A DNA stretch of 64,000 nucleotides from Blastocladiella emersonii ATCC 22665 (Eukaryota > Blastocladiomycota > Blastocladiomycetes > Blastocladiales > Blastocladiaceae): NCBI GenBank assembly GCA_025594325.1, contig JANHCV010000004.1:1364001-1428000 (forward strand), given 5' to 3'. The translations under genes and the position numbers were made by a program. The notes beneath the pieces are model-generated. The model was not told the origin of the DNA and made no database searches. It was given only the letters and a program-made list of their open reading frames with translations. Below, one piece after another: positions 45,850 to 55,603 of this stretch. How positions within the stretch are numbered: position 1 is the stretch's first letter; every line of letters starts with the position of its first letter.

Positions 45850-45936
45850 GAGTTGGTGATGCAGGTGTAAGGTAGTTATTGTGCAGTGGAATGAATAGAG
45901 ACTTTGGCGTGGTAAACATACAAACAAATTACATGT

Positions 45937-45977
45937 CGGGTGCGAGACGCGTCGTTCATTCCGGGTGCGAGACGCGT
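45937..45977 (+). promoter_or_regulatory. Exact 16-bp direct repeat upstream of eutBC
   Basis: CGGGTGCGAGACGCGT occurs at 45937-45952 and again at 45962-45977, a 25-bp period, just before the first ATG candidates of the ammonia-lyase gene. Twelve of these bases (TGCGAGACGCGT) recur at 63139-63150. It may be a transcription-factor site, though no factor is known. Confidence 0.55.
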
Positions 45978-46096
45978 GTCGTGCGCAGCAGCTCAAAGCG
46001 ATGCGTCACCGCTGGCCAGCTCCATCGCCGCCGGTGATCGAGGAGCGTCCGCCCGCGAGCTCTCCTTCGCGTTCACCGATCGTCCATGTATTTGCA

Positions 46097-48732
46097 ATGA
46101 ATCAGACCGCAAGCAGGCCTCCAGCGACAACAACCGCGACGGCCACGGTGACCGAATCCGCCGTCACCCCGCTCCCGCCGCCGCCACGGCGACCCCTCCT
46201 GCGCGCCGGCGACGACGACGACAGCGTGCCCTTACGCCCGTCCCCCTCGGCGACCGCGCCGCCGGACCTGCGCCGCCTGTTCGGTCTCGCGAACGAGTTC
46301 AAGGAGGGCGACGCGGCGATTGGCGTCGCCGCGGGGACCGACGCCGAGCGGACCGCCGCGCGGCTGCAGCTGTCGGTGCTCCGGCTCGGCGACATCCACG
46401 CGCAGCGGTTCACGCCTGACGCGGGGGATCCCGTAAGCCAGGCCATCGAGTCGGGCGTCGACGCGCGGGTCGCGGCGCGGATCACGGCGTGGACGCTCGA
46501 CGACCTGCGCGTGTTCCTGCTCGAGGACTCGGCGGCGCGGATCCGCGAGGTGATGCCCGGGCTCCGGTCCGAGGTGATTGCGGGGGTCGTGAAGCTGATG
46601 AGCAACGAGGAGCTGGTGCAGGTCGCGCGCAAGGTGCATAACCCGGCGGGGCCCGGCGCGACGTTGGGCGCCGAGGGGTACTTTGCGTCGCGCGTCCAGC
46701 CCAACAGCGCGACGGATGATCCTGAGGAGGTGCTCATGAGTATCCTCGAGGGGTTGAGTTACGGGTGCGGCGACGCGATCTTTGGTACGCTCACCTTCAC
46801 CGCGCACGATGCGTCCGCTGACGATTGGGAGAGTGTAGGCATCAACATCGTCGCGTCGGATCTCGAGAACGTGGCCATGCTCGAGGCCACGCTGCTCGAC
46901 GTGATCGAGACGTTCGGCCTGCACGGCGCGACGCGGCACTGCGTGCTGGCGCACATCGAGGAGCAGATGGCCGTGCACGCCGACGCGCACCGCGCGCACA
47001 TGCCCGAGGTCTCGCCCGCCTCGGCCACGCCCGCGAGCGCGACCGCCGCAGCCGTCGCAACCTCGACGCCCGGCCGCGACCTCGTGCGCGTCGCGTTCCA
47101 GTCGATTGGCGGGACGACCGACGTGAACCGCGTGTTCGGCGTCTCGGTCGAGTCCCTGCGCGCGCACGCAAGGCGGATCGCAGTGGGCCCGACCACGGGG
47201 CTGTACTACGAAACGGGCCAGGGGTCGGCGGCGACGAACGGCGCGGCCGCGGGGATCGATATGGTGACGTGCGAGGCGCGGGCGCACGGGCTCGCGCGCG
47301 CGCTGGCGAGGGAGACGGGCCACTGGTGTATCGTCAACACGGTCGCCGGGTTTATTGGGCCCGAGGTGTTCAAGACCCCCGAGCAGCTGCTCCGCGCGTG
47401 TCTCGAGGATCTGTGTATGGGCAAGCTGCACGGGTACGGCCGCGTCTCCCCTCACTCACTCACGCTCATGCCGGATCTAACATCGCTGTAACATGTAGCA
47501 TGACCTTCGGGCTCGACGTTTGCTCGACGCACCACATGGGCGCGACGCTCGACGACATGACGCGGATCCAGGAACACGTGCTGCGCGGCGGGCCCGCCTT
47601 CTACATGGCCGTGGCGGGCCGCAACGACCCGATGCTGTCGTACATCACCACGGGCTTCCGCGACCACCCGCGCCTGCGCGAGCGCCTGGGAGTGCGCGGC
47701 ACCGACGAGATGCGCCCGTTTTTTGTCGGAGAGCTCGGTGTCATGCGCGACGACGGAAGCATGACCGAGCGCGCCGGGGACACCGCGCACGTGTACCTGC
47801 GGTACCGCCGGCGCAAGGGCGACGCACGCGGCGACGAGGAGATCACGGCCGAGGCGCGCGCGATCCTCGCCAAGCTCCAGGCCCGCGGCATGGACCTCGG
47901 GTACGGCCACGACGGCCAGTTTGGCGCGCCGCCCGCCGTCCGCGCACGGCTCCAGGCCATTTACGACGACGCCAAGCGCGCGGTGCGCACCGAGCTCGAC
48001 GCGTCGCGGGTGCTGAGCCAGATGGAGGGGGCGGGCGAGCCCGTGGTGCTCGAGACGGCGGCCGCCGACCGCGACGCGTACCTCGGGCACCCGACGCGCG
48101 GCGAGGTCCTGGCGCCCGAGTCGCTCGCCTTGCTCCGCGCGTGGGGCCGCAGCGTGCCCGCTCTGCTCCCCGAAACTCCGCCGCAGGACGAGGCCGTGAT
48201 CATCATCGGTGACGGCCTCAACGCCGACGCCGTGCACGCGGGCGCCGCCGAGCTCGCCGCCCACCTGCGGGCGCAGTGCTCCCGACGCGGGATCCGCGTG
48301 CATGACCCGCCGCTCCTCGTGCGCAACGCCCGCGTGCGCGTCGGGTACCAGATCGGCCACGAGCTGTTCTCACCGCGCACCGCAGCCGCCGGGCCCGCGC
48401 CGCGCGCCGCCACCGTGTTCCTGATCGTCGGGGAGCGGCCGGGCAACGGGAACAATACCATGAGCGTGTACCAAGTCACGGCGGCGCCCGACCGGTGGGC
48501 CGCGGGCGTCGACCATTGCCACGCGCGCGTCGTGTCGGGGATCTCGGCGACGGCGCTGAGTCCTGAAGAGGCGGCGGGTGCGAGTCTCGAGTTTGTGGAC
48601 CAGGCGGTCGCGGGGATGGGTGGCGCGGTGTTTGTGGAGAAGCGGCGGACGGGGAGCGTGCCGTCGGAGCAGGGTCCGGTCAAGCAGCAGCAGCAGCAGC
48701 TGGAGCGTCGGTCGGGCGGAGTTGGGATGTGA
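46097..48732 (+). CDS. Ethanolamine ammonia-lyase, EutB-EutC fusion (adenosylcobalamin-dependent)
   Basis: Exons are 46097-46784, 46839-47433 and 47499-48732, giving 838 aa. The first part is EutB, the TIM-barrel large subunit: RVQPNSATDDPE (Arg 199, Gln 201), GDAIFGINIVASD (Asn 232), YYETGQGSA (Glu 354), VNTVAGFIGPE and FGLDVCSTHH (Asp 434). These match the ethanolamine-binding residues of bacterial EutB. From about residue 590 the EutC small subunit follows: GDGLNADAVH, VRNARVRVGYQIGHEL, FLIVGERPGNGNNTMSVYQV, CHARVVSGI. It converts ethanolamine to acetaldehyde and ammonia using coenzyme B12. In bacteria these are two genes. Intron 1 is 54 nt, in frame and stop-free, so it looks like coding sequence unless compared with EutB. 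Intron 2 is 65 nt with a CTAAC branch site. An upstream in-frame ATG at 46001 would add 32 aa. Two true introns argue for an established nuclear gene. Confidence 0.93.
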
Positions 48733-48991
48733 TTTGGTCGGTGATAGATTGAAGGTGAAATGAGGAACGCGTCGAGGTGCCAAACACGTCGGCGGCGCAG
48801 TGCAAGTCACCCGAGCAGCGCGAGGGATCGGCGCTCGCGTGTTCGCCCGTCGAGCGAGCGCCTCCCCACCAGCGGCGCCGCCCGCCGCTCGCTCGCGTCG
48901 CTCTTCTCCCTCGCCTCCGCCCTCACGTCTGCCAAGATCGACGGCACTGCCACCACCCACTTCCTGCACCGAAGACCAACAACAACCCACC

Positions 48992-50483
48992 ATGACCAGA
49001 CCGCCGCCGGTTGTGATCGACAACGGGACCGGGTAGGGCTCGCCTTGTCTTTGAGTGTGACGCCACGATTGTGGAGGGATGGGAGCACGCGCAGCGCAAT
49101 GAATCCATGTATCAACAACACGAGAACGACGCGTTGTTGTTGCTGTCGTCGTGCCGCGCGCGTGTGCTCGAACCCTCCCGACCGAGTGGCGCGCCACGCC
49201 AAGCACTTCGACCCCAAGCGGCTGATCGTCGCGTCGCACACACCGCGTGTAGGTACACCAAGATGGGGTACGCCGGAAACTCGGACCCGCAGTACATTCT
49301 GCCGACGACGATTGCGACGGCGGCGACGGCGGGCACGACGGGGTCAAAGTACGGCGCGGGCGGCAACCTGGCGTCCAAGCGCGGCATCGAGGACCTCGAC
49401 TTCTTCATTGGCGACGAGGCCCTGGGCAACGCCAAGACCTACAACCTGCAGTACCCGATCCGCCACGGCCAGATCGAGAACTGGGACCTCATGGAGCGGT
49501 ACTGGGAGCAGTCCATCTTCAAGTACCTGCGGTGCGAGCCCGAGGACCACCACTTCCTCCTGACCGAGCCGCCGCTCAACGCGCCCGAGAACCGCGAGTA
49601 CACGGCCGAGATCTTCTTCGAGTCCTTCAACGTGCCCGGCATGTACATTGCCGTGCAGGCGGTGCTCGCCCTCGCGGCGTCGTGGCGTTACAACAAGGAG
49701 AACTCGGGGTCGCTCACGGGCACCGTCATCGACTCGGGCGACGGCGTCACCCACGTCATCCCCGTCGCCGAGGGCTACGTGATCGGGTCGTCCATCAAGC
49801 ACATCCCGATCGCCGGCCGCGACATTACCTATTTCGTGCAGCAGCTCCTCCGCGAGCGCGGCGAGCCGATCCCGCCCGAGGACTCGCTCGAGGTCGCCAA
49901 GCGCATCAAGGAAATGTACTCGTACGTGTGCCCCGACGTGGCCAAGGAGTTCCGCAAGTACGAGGCCGACCCGCTCAAGTTCATCAAGCAGCACCAGTTC
50001 CAGCACTCGGTCAACCGCTCGACGTACACGGTCGACGTCGGCTACGAGCGGTTCCTCGGGCCCGAGGTCTTCTTCAACCCGGAGATCGCCTCGCCCGACT
50101 ACTTTACGCCGCTCCCCGACGTCCTCGACACGTGCATCCAGTCGTGCCCGATCGACACGCGCCGCGGCCTGTACAAGAACATTGTCCTGTCGGGCGGGTC
50201 CACCATGTACAAGGATATGGGCAAGCGGCTGCAGCGCGACCTCAAGAAGCTCGTCGACTCGCGCGTCGCCCTCGCCGAGCAGGTGTCCGGCGGGCACATC
50301 AAGGCCCGCGAGGTTGACGTGAACGTCGTCTCCCACAAGAAGCAGCGGTACGCCGTCTGGTTCGGCGGGTCCCTCCTCGCCGATACCGCCGAGTTCTACC
50401 AGGTCTGCCACACCAAGAAGGACTACGAGGAGTACGGGCCCAGTATCGCGCGCCACAACCGCGTCTTTGGCACCATCTCGTAG
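48992..50483 (+). CDS. ARP3: Actin-related protein 3 (Arp2/3 complex)
   Basis: Exons are 48992-49032 and 49253-50483, giving 423 aa. Exon 1 encodes [14 protein letters not shown], and the first phosphate loop is completed across the intron ([13 protein letters not shown]). The actin fold is clear: [40 protein letters not shown], and the end [11 protein letters not shown]. The fragment [20 protein letters not shown] is Arp3-type. Arp3 and Arp2 form the pseudo-filament seed for branched actin at endocytic sites or in amoeboid motility. The intron is 220 nt, long for this genome, with donor GTAGGG and acceptor GTGTAG. Confidence 0.97.
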
Positions 50484-51426
50484 GTGCGGTGGTCTGTGTG
50501 GTGGGCTCGACCCGGTTTTGTTGCAGTTGTGTCATCTCATCGACGTGTCTCTATATCTTTCCTCCTTTCGTTCAGACGCGTTCGTTGGTCCTTTGTGCAA
50601 GGCAGGGACTCTGCTCGAGGTCGGTGGTCGGTGGTCGGCGTGGTCGCTCAGCCAAGTGGGGCGCCGCCACGCAACGTGACCCATTCGAGGTCACTGCGCC
50701 ACACCTCGACCAACCGCCTGCGAGATTGCCCGCGTGTCGACCAAAGCTGAAGCTCCTCTTTCAGTCTCGAACGGTTGAACCAACAGGTGCGGGCGCCAAT
50801 GTAACTGCGCCCTGCAACCACCAGTCCACCACCGTCGCCACGAACCGCCACCACGAAGCACCATGTATCTGCGCACCGCCGCGCCGCCACCGCTGCCACC
50901 GCCGTGACGGCCCTCGATGACGATGCCGCACGCCGCCGCGACGACGACGACGTTGCGGACCACCCGAGACGACGCTGGCAGGCCGAAACTACGCTCGCCT
51001 GGGTGGAGTTTTGGCCGCTCGAGCTGGTTGCCTCGCGGAGCCATCCGCTCGCTCCACCGTCACGCTGCGGAAACGAACGCTGCTCGTCCGTCGCGAAACT
51101 CTGCCCGACCGCTTCGTCGTTCTACCGACTCGCTGGAGCGCTACTCGGCGGAATCGTTCGGGAGGCGTGGGACACGTCTCCTGTTTGATCTCGGCACCCG
51201 CATCCACGCGGAATCTACGTCGCTCGAGGCCGTCGTCGTCAGCACGGGGGAAACTATCGTCCTGTGCCTTTTCCGTGGTGGCGGTGCTGTGGTGGCGTGC
51301 TGCTCGGTGCTCGGCACTCGCGCGGTCCACTCGCGCGGTCGGACTGGTGGTCTGGGCGCTCCTGACCAACACTGGGCCAAAATCGCTGACTCGCTGCCCT
51401 CCTCTCGCGTCCCCGCTGCAGACACC
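50484..51426. other. 943-bp spacer upstream of uS17 gene
   Basis: It holds the Arp3 3' end and the promoter and leader of the ribosomal protein gene. Open frames in it are short and overlap on both strands without family resemblance. A leader intron within 51100-51420 is possible, as ribosomal protein genes often have one, but no donor/acceptor pair can be fixed without coding frame. Confidence 0.4.
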
Positions 51427-51959
51427 ATGGCTGATATCCAGACCGAGAAGGCTTTCCAGAAGCAGCACATCTTCCTGAACGCCAAGCAGGTTGGCGCCAA
51501 GAAGCGTGCCCAGCGCTGGTACAAGGAGGTCGGTCTCGGCTTCAAGACCCCCAAGGAGGCCATTGAGGTGCGTTTTGCGTCCGTCTGCGTTGTCACGGTG
51601 ACCGAGAGCTAACGGGCCGTCTCGCGCACATCCTGCAGGGCAACTACATCGACAAGAAGTGCCCCTTCACCGGCAACGTCTCGATCCGTGGCCGCATCCT
51701 CACCGGCACCATCGTCTCGACCAAGATGAAGCGCACCATCATCATCCGTCGTGAGTACCTCCACTACGTGAAGAAGTACAACCGTTACGAGAAGCGCCAC
51801 CGCAACCTCGCCGCCCACATGTCGCCCTGCTTCATCGGCGTCGAGAACGGCGACGTTGCCACCGTCGGCCAGTGCCGCCCCCTCTCGAAGACCGTCCGCT
51901 TCAACGTGCTCAAGATCCAGAAGGCTATCTCGGGCTCGAAGCAGTTCAAGAAGTTCTAA
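51427..51959 (+). CDS. RPS11: 40S ribosomal protein S11 (uS17)
   Basis: Exons are 51427-51567 and 51639-51959, giving 153 aa with a 71-nt intron (GTGCGT...CTGCAG). The sequence is unmistakable: [60 protein letters not shown] and [16 protein letters not shown]. It is a core protein of the small ribosomal subunit. Codon use is more restricted (AAG, GTC, CGC/CGT) than in neighbours, as expected for a very highly expressed gene. Confidence 0.98.
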
Positions 51960-52328
51960 GGTGGCCGGCTGTGCTGGTGGTGGTCGAGTCCCGGCGCTCC
52001 TCTCCGGAGCCTGTTCCTCCCTCCTTCCTCCCTGCCCCCCTCGTCTTCGCGGATAATTCGATCTTGTCGTTATGCATGCTTTTTTGGAAACCATCCTCGC
52101 TCGCGTCTCCGTCTCCGTCTCCGTCTCCGAGAAGGCCGTGGTCGTGCACGACTGTTGCGAGGCCGGCCATCACCATCGCGAGTGAGCGGCGGTCGCCTTC
52201 GACGACGGCCACCGCGAAGAAGCCCAGTCTGCGTAAGGCCCTCGTCGCCGCCCGCAAGACAAGGTGTACTAGGCTAACTACTGCAGTATATTCAACTCGA
52301 CGACCACGACGCGCGCCGCCGCCGATCT
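51960..52328. other. Convergent spacer with a GTCTCC hexamer run
   Basis: Between the uS17 stop and the cardiolipin synthase stop. It contains four tandem GTCTCC units at about 52105-52128. No gene was seen. Confidence 0.5.
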
Positions 52329-53476
52329 CTACTCGCTCTTCTTCTCCTCGCTTGGTGGCTGCTGCTTCTTCTTCATCTCCTCGTCCTGGTGCAGATACCG
52401 GACAGCGTCCTTGGAGTAGACGTAGCTGAGCCCGCTCCACACGGTGGTGGTGGCGACGGCAGCCTGGAGGGGCAGCTCGGCGACGGCCCACGCGGCGGCG
52501 ACGGCGGGAACCGCGCCTGCCAGGGCCGGGGCGCTGAGCGCCGCGCCGACGTACAGGAGCTGCAGCGCCGTGTTGGCCTTGGAGATGAGCGTCGGGCGGA
52601 CCTCGGCGGACGGGAGGGAGAAGTCCCAGAAGCGGGAGATGGTTTTCTACGAGGAGGGATCGGGGGTTAAAGGTGGTGGTGGGGGAGGAAGGCGGGGTTG
52701 AGTGGGCGTACTGGCGGCGGGAGGGACTTGTAGCGGATGAAGAACGACGCGACGACGAGGCCCGCGTCGCGGCCGATGATCAGGGCGGCGAGCGGGACTA
52801 CACAGATTACGAGTCGCGTTAGAATCGGCCCAGCAACAACGCGCCCTCCCCCAAAACACGTACGAGGAATCAGCCCCGCCCAGCCAAGACTCACCGTGAG
52901 CGTGGTCATGAGCGCCTTATCCGCCATGGGGTCGAGGATCGTCCCGAGCACGCTGCGCATGTTCAAGTTGCGGGCAATGAACCCGTCGAGCATGTCGGTG
53001 ACGGCCGACACGGCAAACAGGCCGAGCGCCCAGTCGTACTTGCCCTGCACGATCAGGTACCCGAGCGCGGGCGTGCTCAGCAGCCGCGCAAACGACATGG
53101 CGTTCGGGATCGTGTAGATGTTCTCGTGCACGATATCGAGCTTGCCGAGCGAGCTGGCGCTGGCGCTGACGCTGCCGCGACGGGACGGGGTCGCCGAGGT
53201 GGGATCGGCGGGCGGCGAGGCGAGCGGCGTCGCGGCGCCGGCCTTGGCGGCAGCCGGATCAGCGGGAGCCTGCGTGTTCTGCTGCTGCTGCGAGGTCGGA
53301 GACGACGTCGACATGGCGCGCATGGCCGGGGCAAACGCAGCGATCGGCGCGAAGGTGGCAGCGGCCGCGGGGTGGCGCAGCGGGTGCGCCTGCTTCAAGG
53401 CGGCCGAGACCCGGCACTGGGCCAGGGGACCGCGGAGCGCGGCCAGCGGGCGGCGGCAGCGGGCGAGGGCGAACAT
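52329..53476 (-). CDS. CRD1: Cardiolipin synthase, CDP-alcohol phosphatidyltransferase family
   Basis: Exons are 52864-53476, 52712-52797 and 52329-52646, giving 338 aa; introns are 66 and 65 nt (GTACGT and GTACGC donors). The N-terminus MFALARCRRPLAALRG is Arg-rich without acids, a mitochondrial presequence, followed by a disordered linker. The catalytic signature D-x2-DG-x2-AR-x8-G-x3-D-x3-D is complete in DMLDGFIARNLNMRSVLGTI plus LDPMADK. Following segments LIPLPLAALIIGRD, FFIRYKSLPPP and FSLPSAEVRPTLISKANTAL match eukaryotic Crd1 rather than Pgs1-type enzymes. It joins CDP-diacylglycerol and phosphatidylglycerol in the inner membrane. The start is the first ATG; the frame is open upstream but without one. 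Confidence 0.93.
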
Positions 53477-53697
53477 GGCGGCGCTGGTGCGTGTGCGGGC
53501 AGTTACATGCAAGTGCGAGGTTGCGTGCGGTTGTTGATGATCCGGAGAGGGAGGCCGGGTCGGAAGGACCGGAGCGGCGCAGCAGCCGAGCGCGCGGCAA
53601 ACTCCACTCTCGCTTCGCCACGCTCGACGTCACCCCAGCAGTACAGGCACACGTGATCTAGGACTAAATTGTATACACTATAGCGGATGGCGATCGC

Positions 53698-53976
53698 TCA
53701 CGAAGAGCGGGCCGGGCTGATGGACACGTCCTGGCCGCGGAACAGCTTGTGCAGCTCCTTCTCGCCGAGCGTGTTGAGGGCGGCGAGGACCTGGAAGTCG
53801 TGGTGGGCCATGGCGTGCAGCCTTGGCAGGTCGGCGGCGGGCGCGCCGCGGTACAGCTCGAAGGCGTGGCGCACGTTGTAGCGCAGCTTGGGCCGCAGGT
53901 TCGGCACGGGGAACTTGGAGATGGTGCGCAGCGCCTCGCGGTACAGCGCGAGCGACGCGGGCGTGGTGGCGGGCAT
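53698..53976 (-). CDS. Small LYR-motif (Complex1_LYR) protein
   Basis: The product is 92 aa in one exon, basic and helical. The LYR tripeptide is at 11-13 (ALYREALRTISKFP), followed by the conserved Phe in VRHAFELYRG and a third helix LNTLGEKELHKLFRG. LYR proteins are small mitochondrial partners of the acyl carrier protein that assist Fe-S insertion or respiratory complex assembly. Which member this is cannot be told from the sequence; it is not a clear match to Isd11, Mzm1 or Sdh6. It starts from an ATG 319 bp from the EB1 start on the other strand. Confidence 0.8.
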   Translation of the reverse strand: MPATTPASLALYREALRTISKFPVPNLRPKLRYNVRHAFELYRGAPAADLPRLHAMAHHDFQVLAALNTLGEKELHKLFRGQDVSISPARSS

Positions 53977-54295
53977 GGTTGGGGGAGGGGTTGCACCCAG
54001 TCGGTTGGAGGACGGGTTGATGGGGTGGTCGGTGGTTGTGGAGATCGCGGCGAGGAGGGGAGGGGGAGAAGAGGAGAGGAGCTGCAGGCGGCGCGTGGGC
54101 CGGCGTGATGCGGCGGCACCTTCCTCTCCGGGCGCTCCGCGACGTCGCACGTCCGGGTTTCCCAGGCAGCGCGCTCGGTGCGTGCGCCATCGCTTCTCCC
54201 TTTTGCGGGACTGCACTCTAACCACACTGCGTTGAAGGGAGCTCCCACGCACACGAAGCAACCGACCCACCACAACACCCATCACCACCGTCACC
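53977..54295. promoter_or_regulatory. 319-bp spacer between divergent LYR-protein and EB1 genes
   Basis: Both promoters lie here. The EB1 leader ends in CACCATCACCACCGTCACC just before the ATG, like several other leaders in the window. No defined element was seen. Confidence 0.4.
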
Positions 54296-55165
54296 ATGGC
54301 CGAATCGCGCCAGGAGCTGCTGCACTGGATCAACAACCTGACGGGGCTCGGGCTGGTCAAGATCGAGGAGCTCGGCAAGGGCTACGCGCTGTGCCAGATC
54401 TTCGACTCGGTGTTCCTCGACGTGCCGCTGCGCAAGGTCAAGTTCAACGCCAAGCACGAGTTCGAGTACATCCAGAACTTCAAGGTGCTGCAGTCCGTCT
54501 TCGACAAGCACAAGATCCCAAACCACATCCCCGTCGAGCGCCTCGTCAAGCTCAAGTTCCAGGACAACATTGAGTTCTGCCAGGTGCGTTGCTCCGCGTG
54601 GTCGTGGGGCAAGTAGCGCGGCACCACTGACAACGCGTCGCTTCCCCCAAACCAGTTTGTGAAAAAGTTCTGGGACTCGCACTTCCCCGGCCACTTCTAC
54701 GACGCGGCCGCGCGCCGCGCCGGCGCCGGTGCGCCCGCGGTGGTGGCGTCGGCGGGTCCCGCCAAGGTCAGCGCGCGGGCGACGGCGGGCGGCGCCGCCA
54801 GCATGGGGGCGCGCGTCAAGGCGTCGTCGAGCCCGTCGCTCGCGGGCGGGCTCGCGTCGGCGGGCAGCGCCAGCAACGTGTCGGCGGCGGCGCTGCAGCA
54901 CGCGCAGGTGCAGGTGGCCGAGCTGCAGGGCCAGCTCGACGAGGCGCACGGCGCGCTCGAGTCCATGGCCAAGGAGCGCGACTTCTACTTTGGCAAGCTG
55001 CGCGCCGTCGAGGTGATGATGCAGGCGCTGCAGCAGCAGGGCGAGGCCGCCGTCGAGATCCAGGCCGTCCTCGACACGCTGTACGCGCCCGACGCCCCCG
55101 AGCCCTTCGACGCGGCCGCCAGCGCCGAGCCCATGCCCGACGACGGCATGATCGAGTCGTTCTAA
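54296..55165 (+). CDS. EB1/BIM1 microtubule plus-end-binding protein
   Basis: Exons are 54296-54583 and 54656-55165, giving 265 aa with a 72-nt intron (GTGCGT...ACCAG). The N-terminal CH domain is typical: SRQELLHWINNL, LGKGYALCQIFDSVF, KVKFNAKHEFEYIQNFKVLQ, then FVKKFWDSHFPG. An Ala/Ser-rich basic linker leads to the coiled coil and EB homology domain with KERDFYFGKLRAVEVMMQAL (the FYF(G/S)KLR hallmark). The C-terminus is acidic and ends in IESF, an aromatic end comparable to the EEY/F of animal EB1 that recruits CAP-Gly proteins. It tracks growing microtubule ends. Confidence 0.96.
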
Positions 55166-55603
55166 GCTTCCAGTGTCGTTCTCGTGTCCCTGTCATTCTT
55201 GTATTGTAAGCTGCATGCGACACCGCCGCCCTCGTCCTCCAACATGTTTTTGATTGATCCCCCCTCCTGTCCCTCTCGCGACGCGTCGCGCGCACACCTC
55301 CGCCCATCCGATCGCGCGACTGCGCCCACGAACGACGGTGGTTCGCTAAGGCTATATCCAGCCACGGGCGCGGCGTCGCCCAGCCGCGAGGCGAGAAGCG
55401 AGCCAAGAGAGAAGCCACCGACAGGCCGGGTCCGGGCCGCCGCCCTGGTCGCCGGCGCAGCAGCGCCTTCCGCTCCCCCAACACGGAAACAGGCAGGATT
55501 CATCTTGATTCACCACCACCACGAGTGCCCGAAACTTGATTGCACAGAACCAGCACACGCACGCCGCCGGCCGGCTCCCCTCTTCCTCCCTCGACTTCGC
55601 ACC
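55166..55603. other. 438-bp tandem spacer
   Basis: Between EB1 and the LEA_2-type gene. The frame of the downstream gene is open through it but lacks an ATG and family resemblance, so it is taken as 3' end and promoter. Confidence 0.4.

Noticed and set aside
46097-48732. Bacterial contamination as explanation of the ethanolamine ammonia-lyase
   Set aside because: The gene is split by GTACG...TAG introns of the same style as its neighbours and lies on the same contig as Arp3 and uS17.
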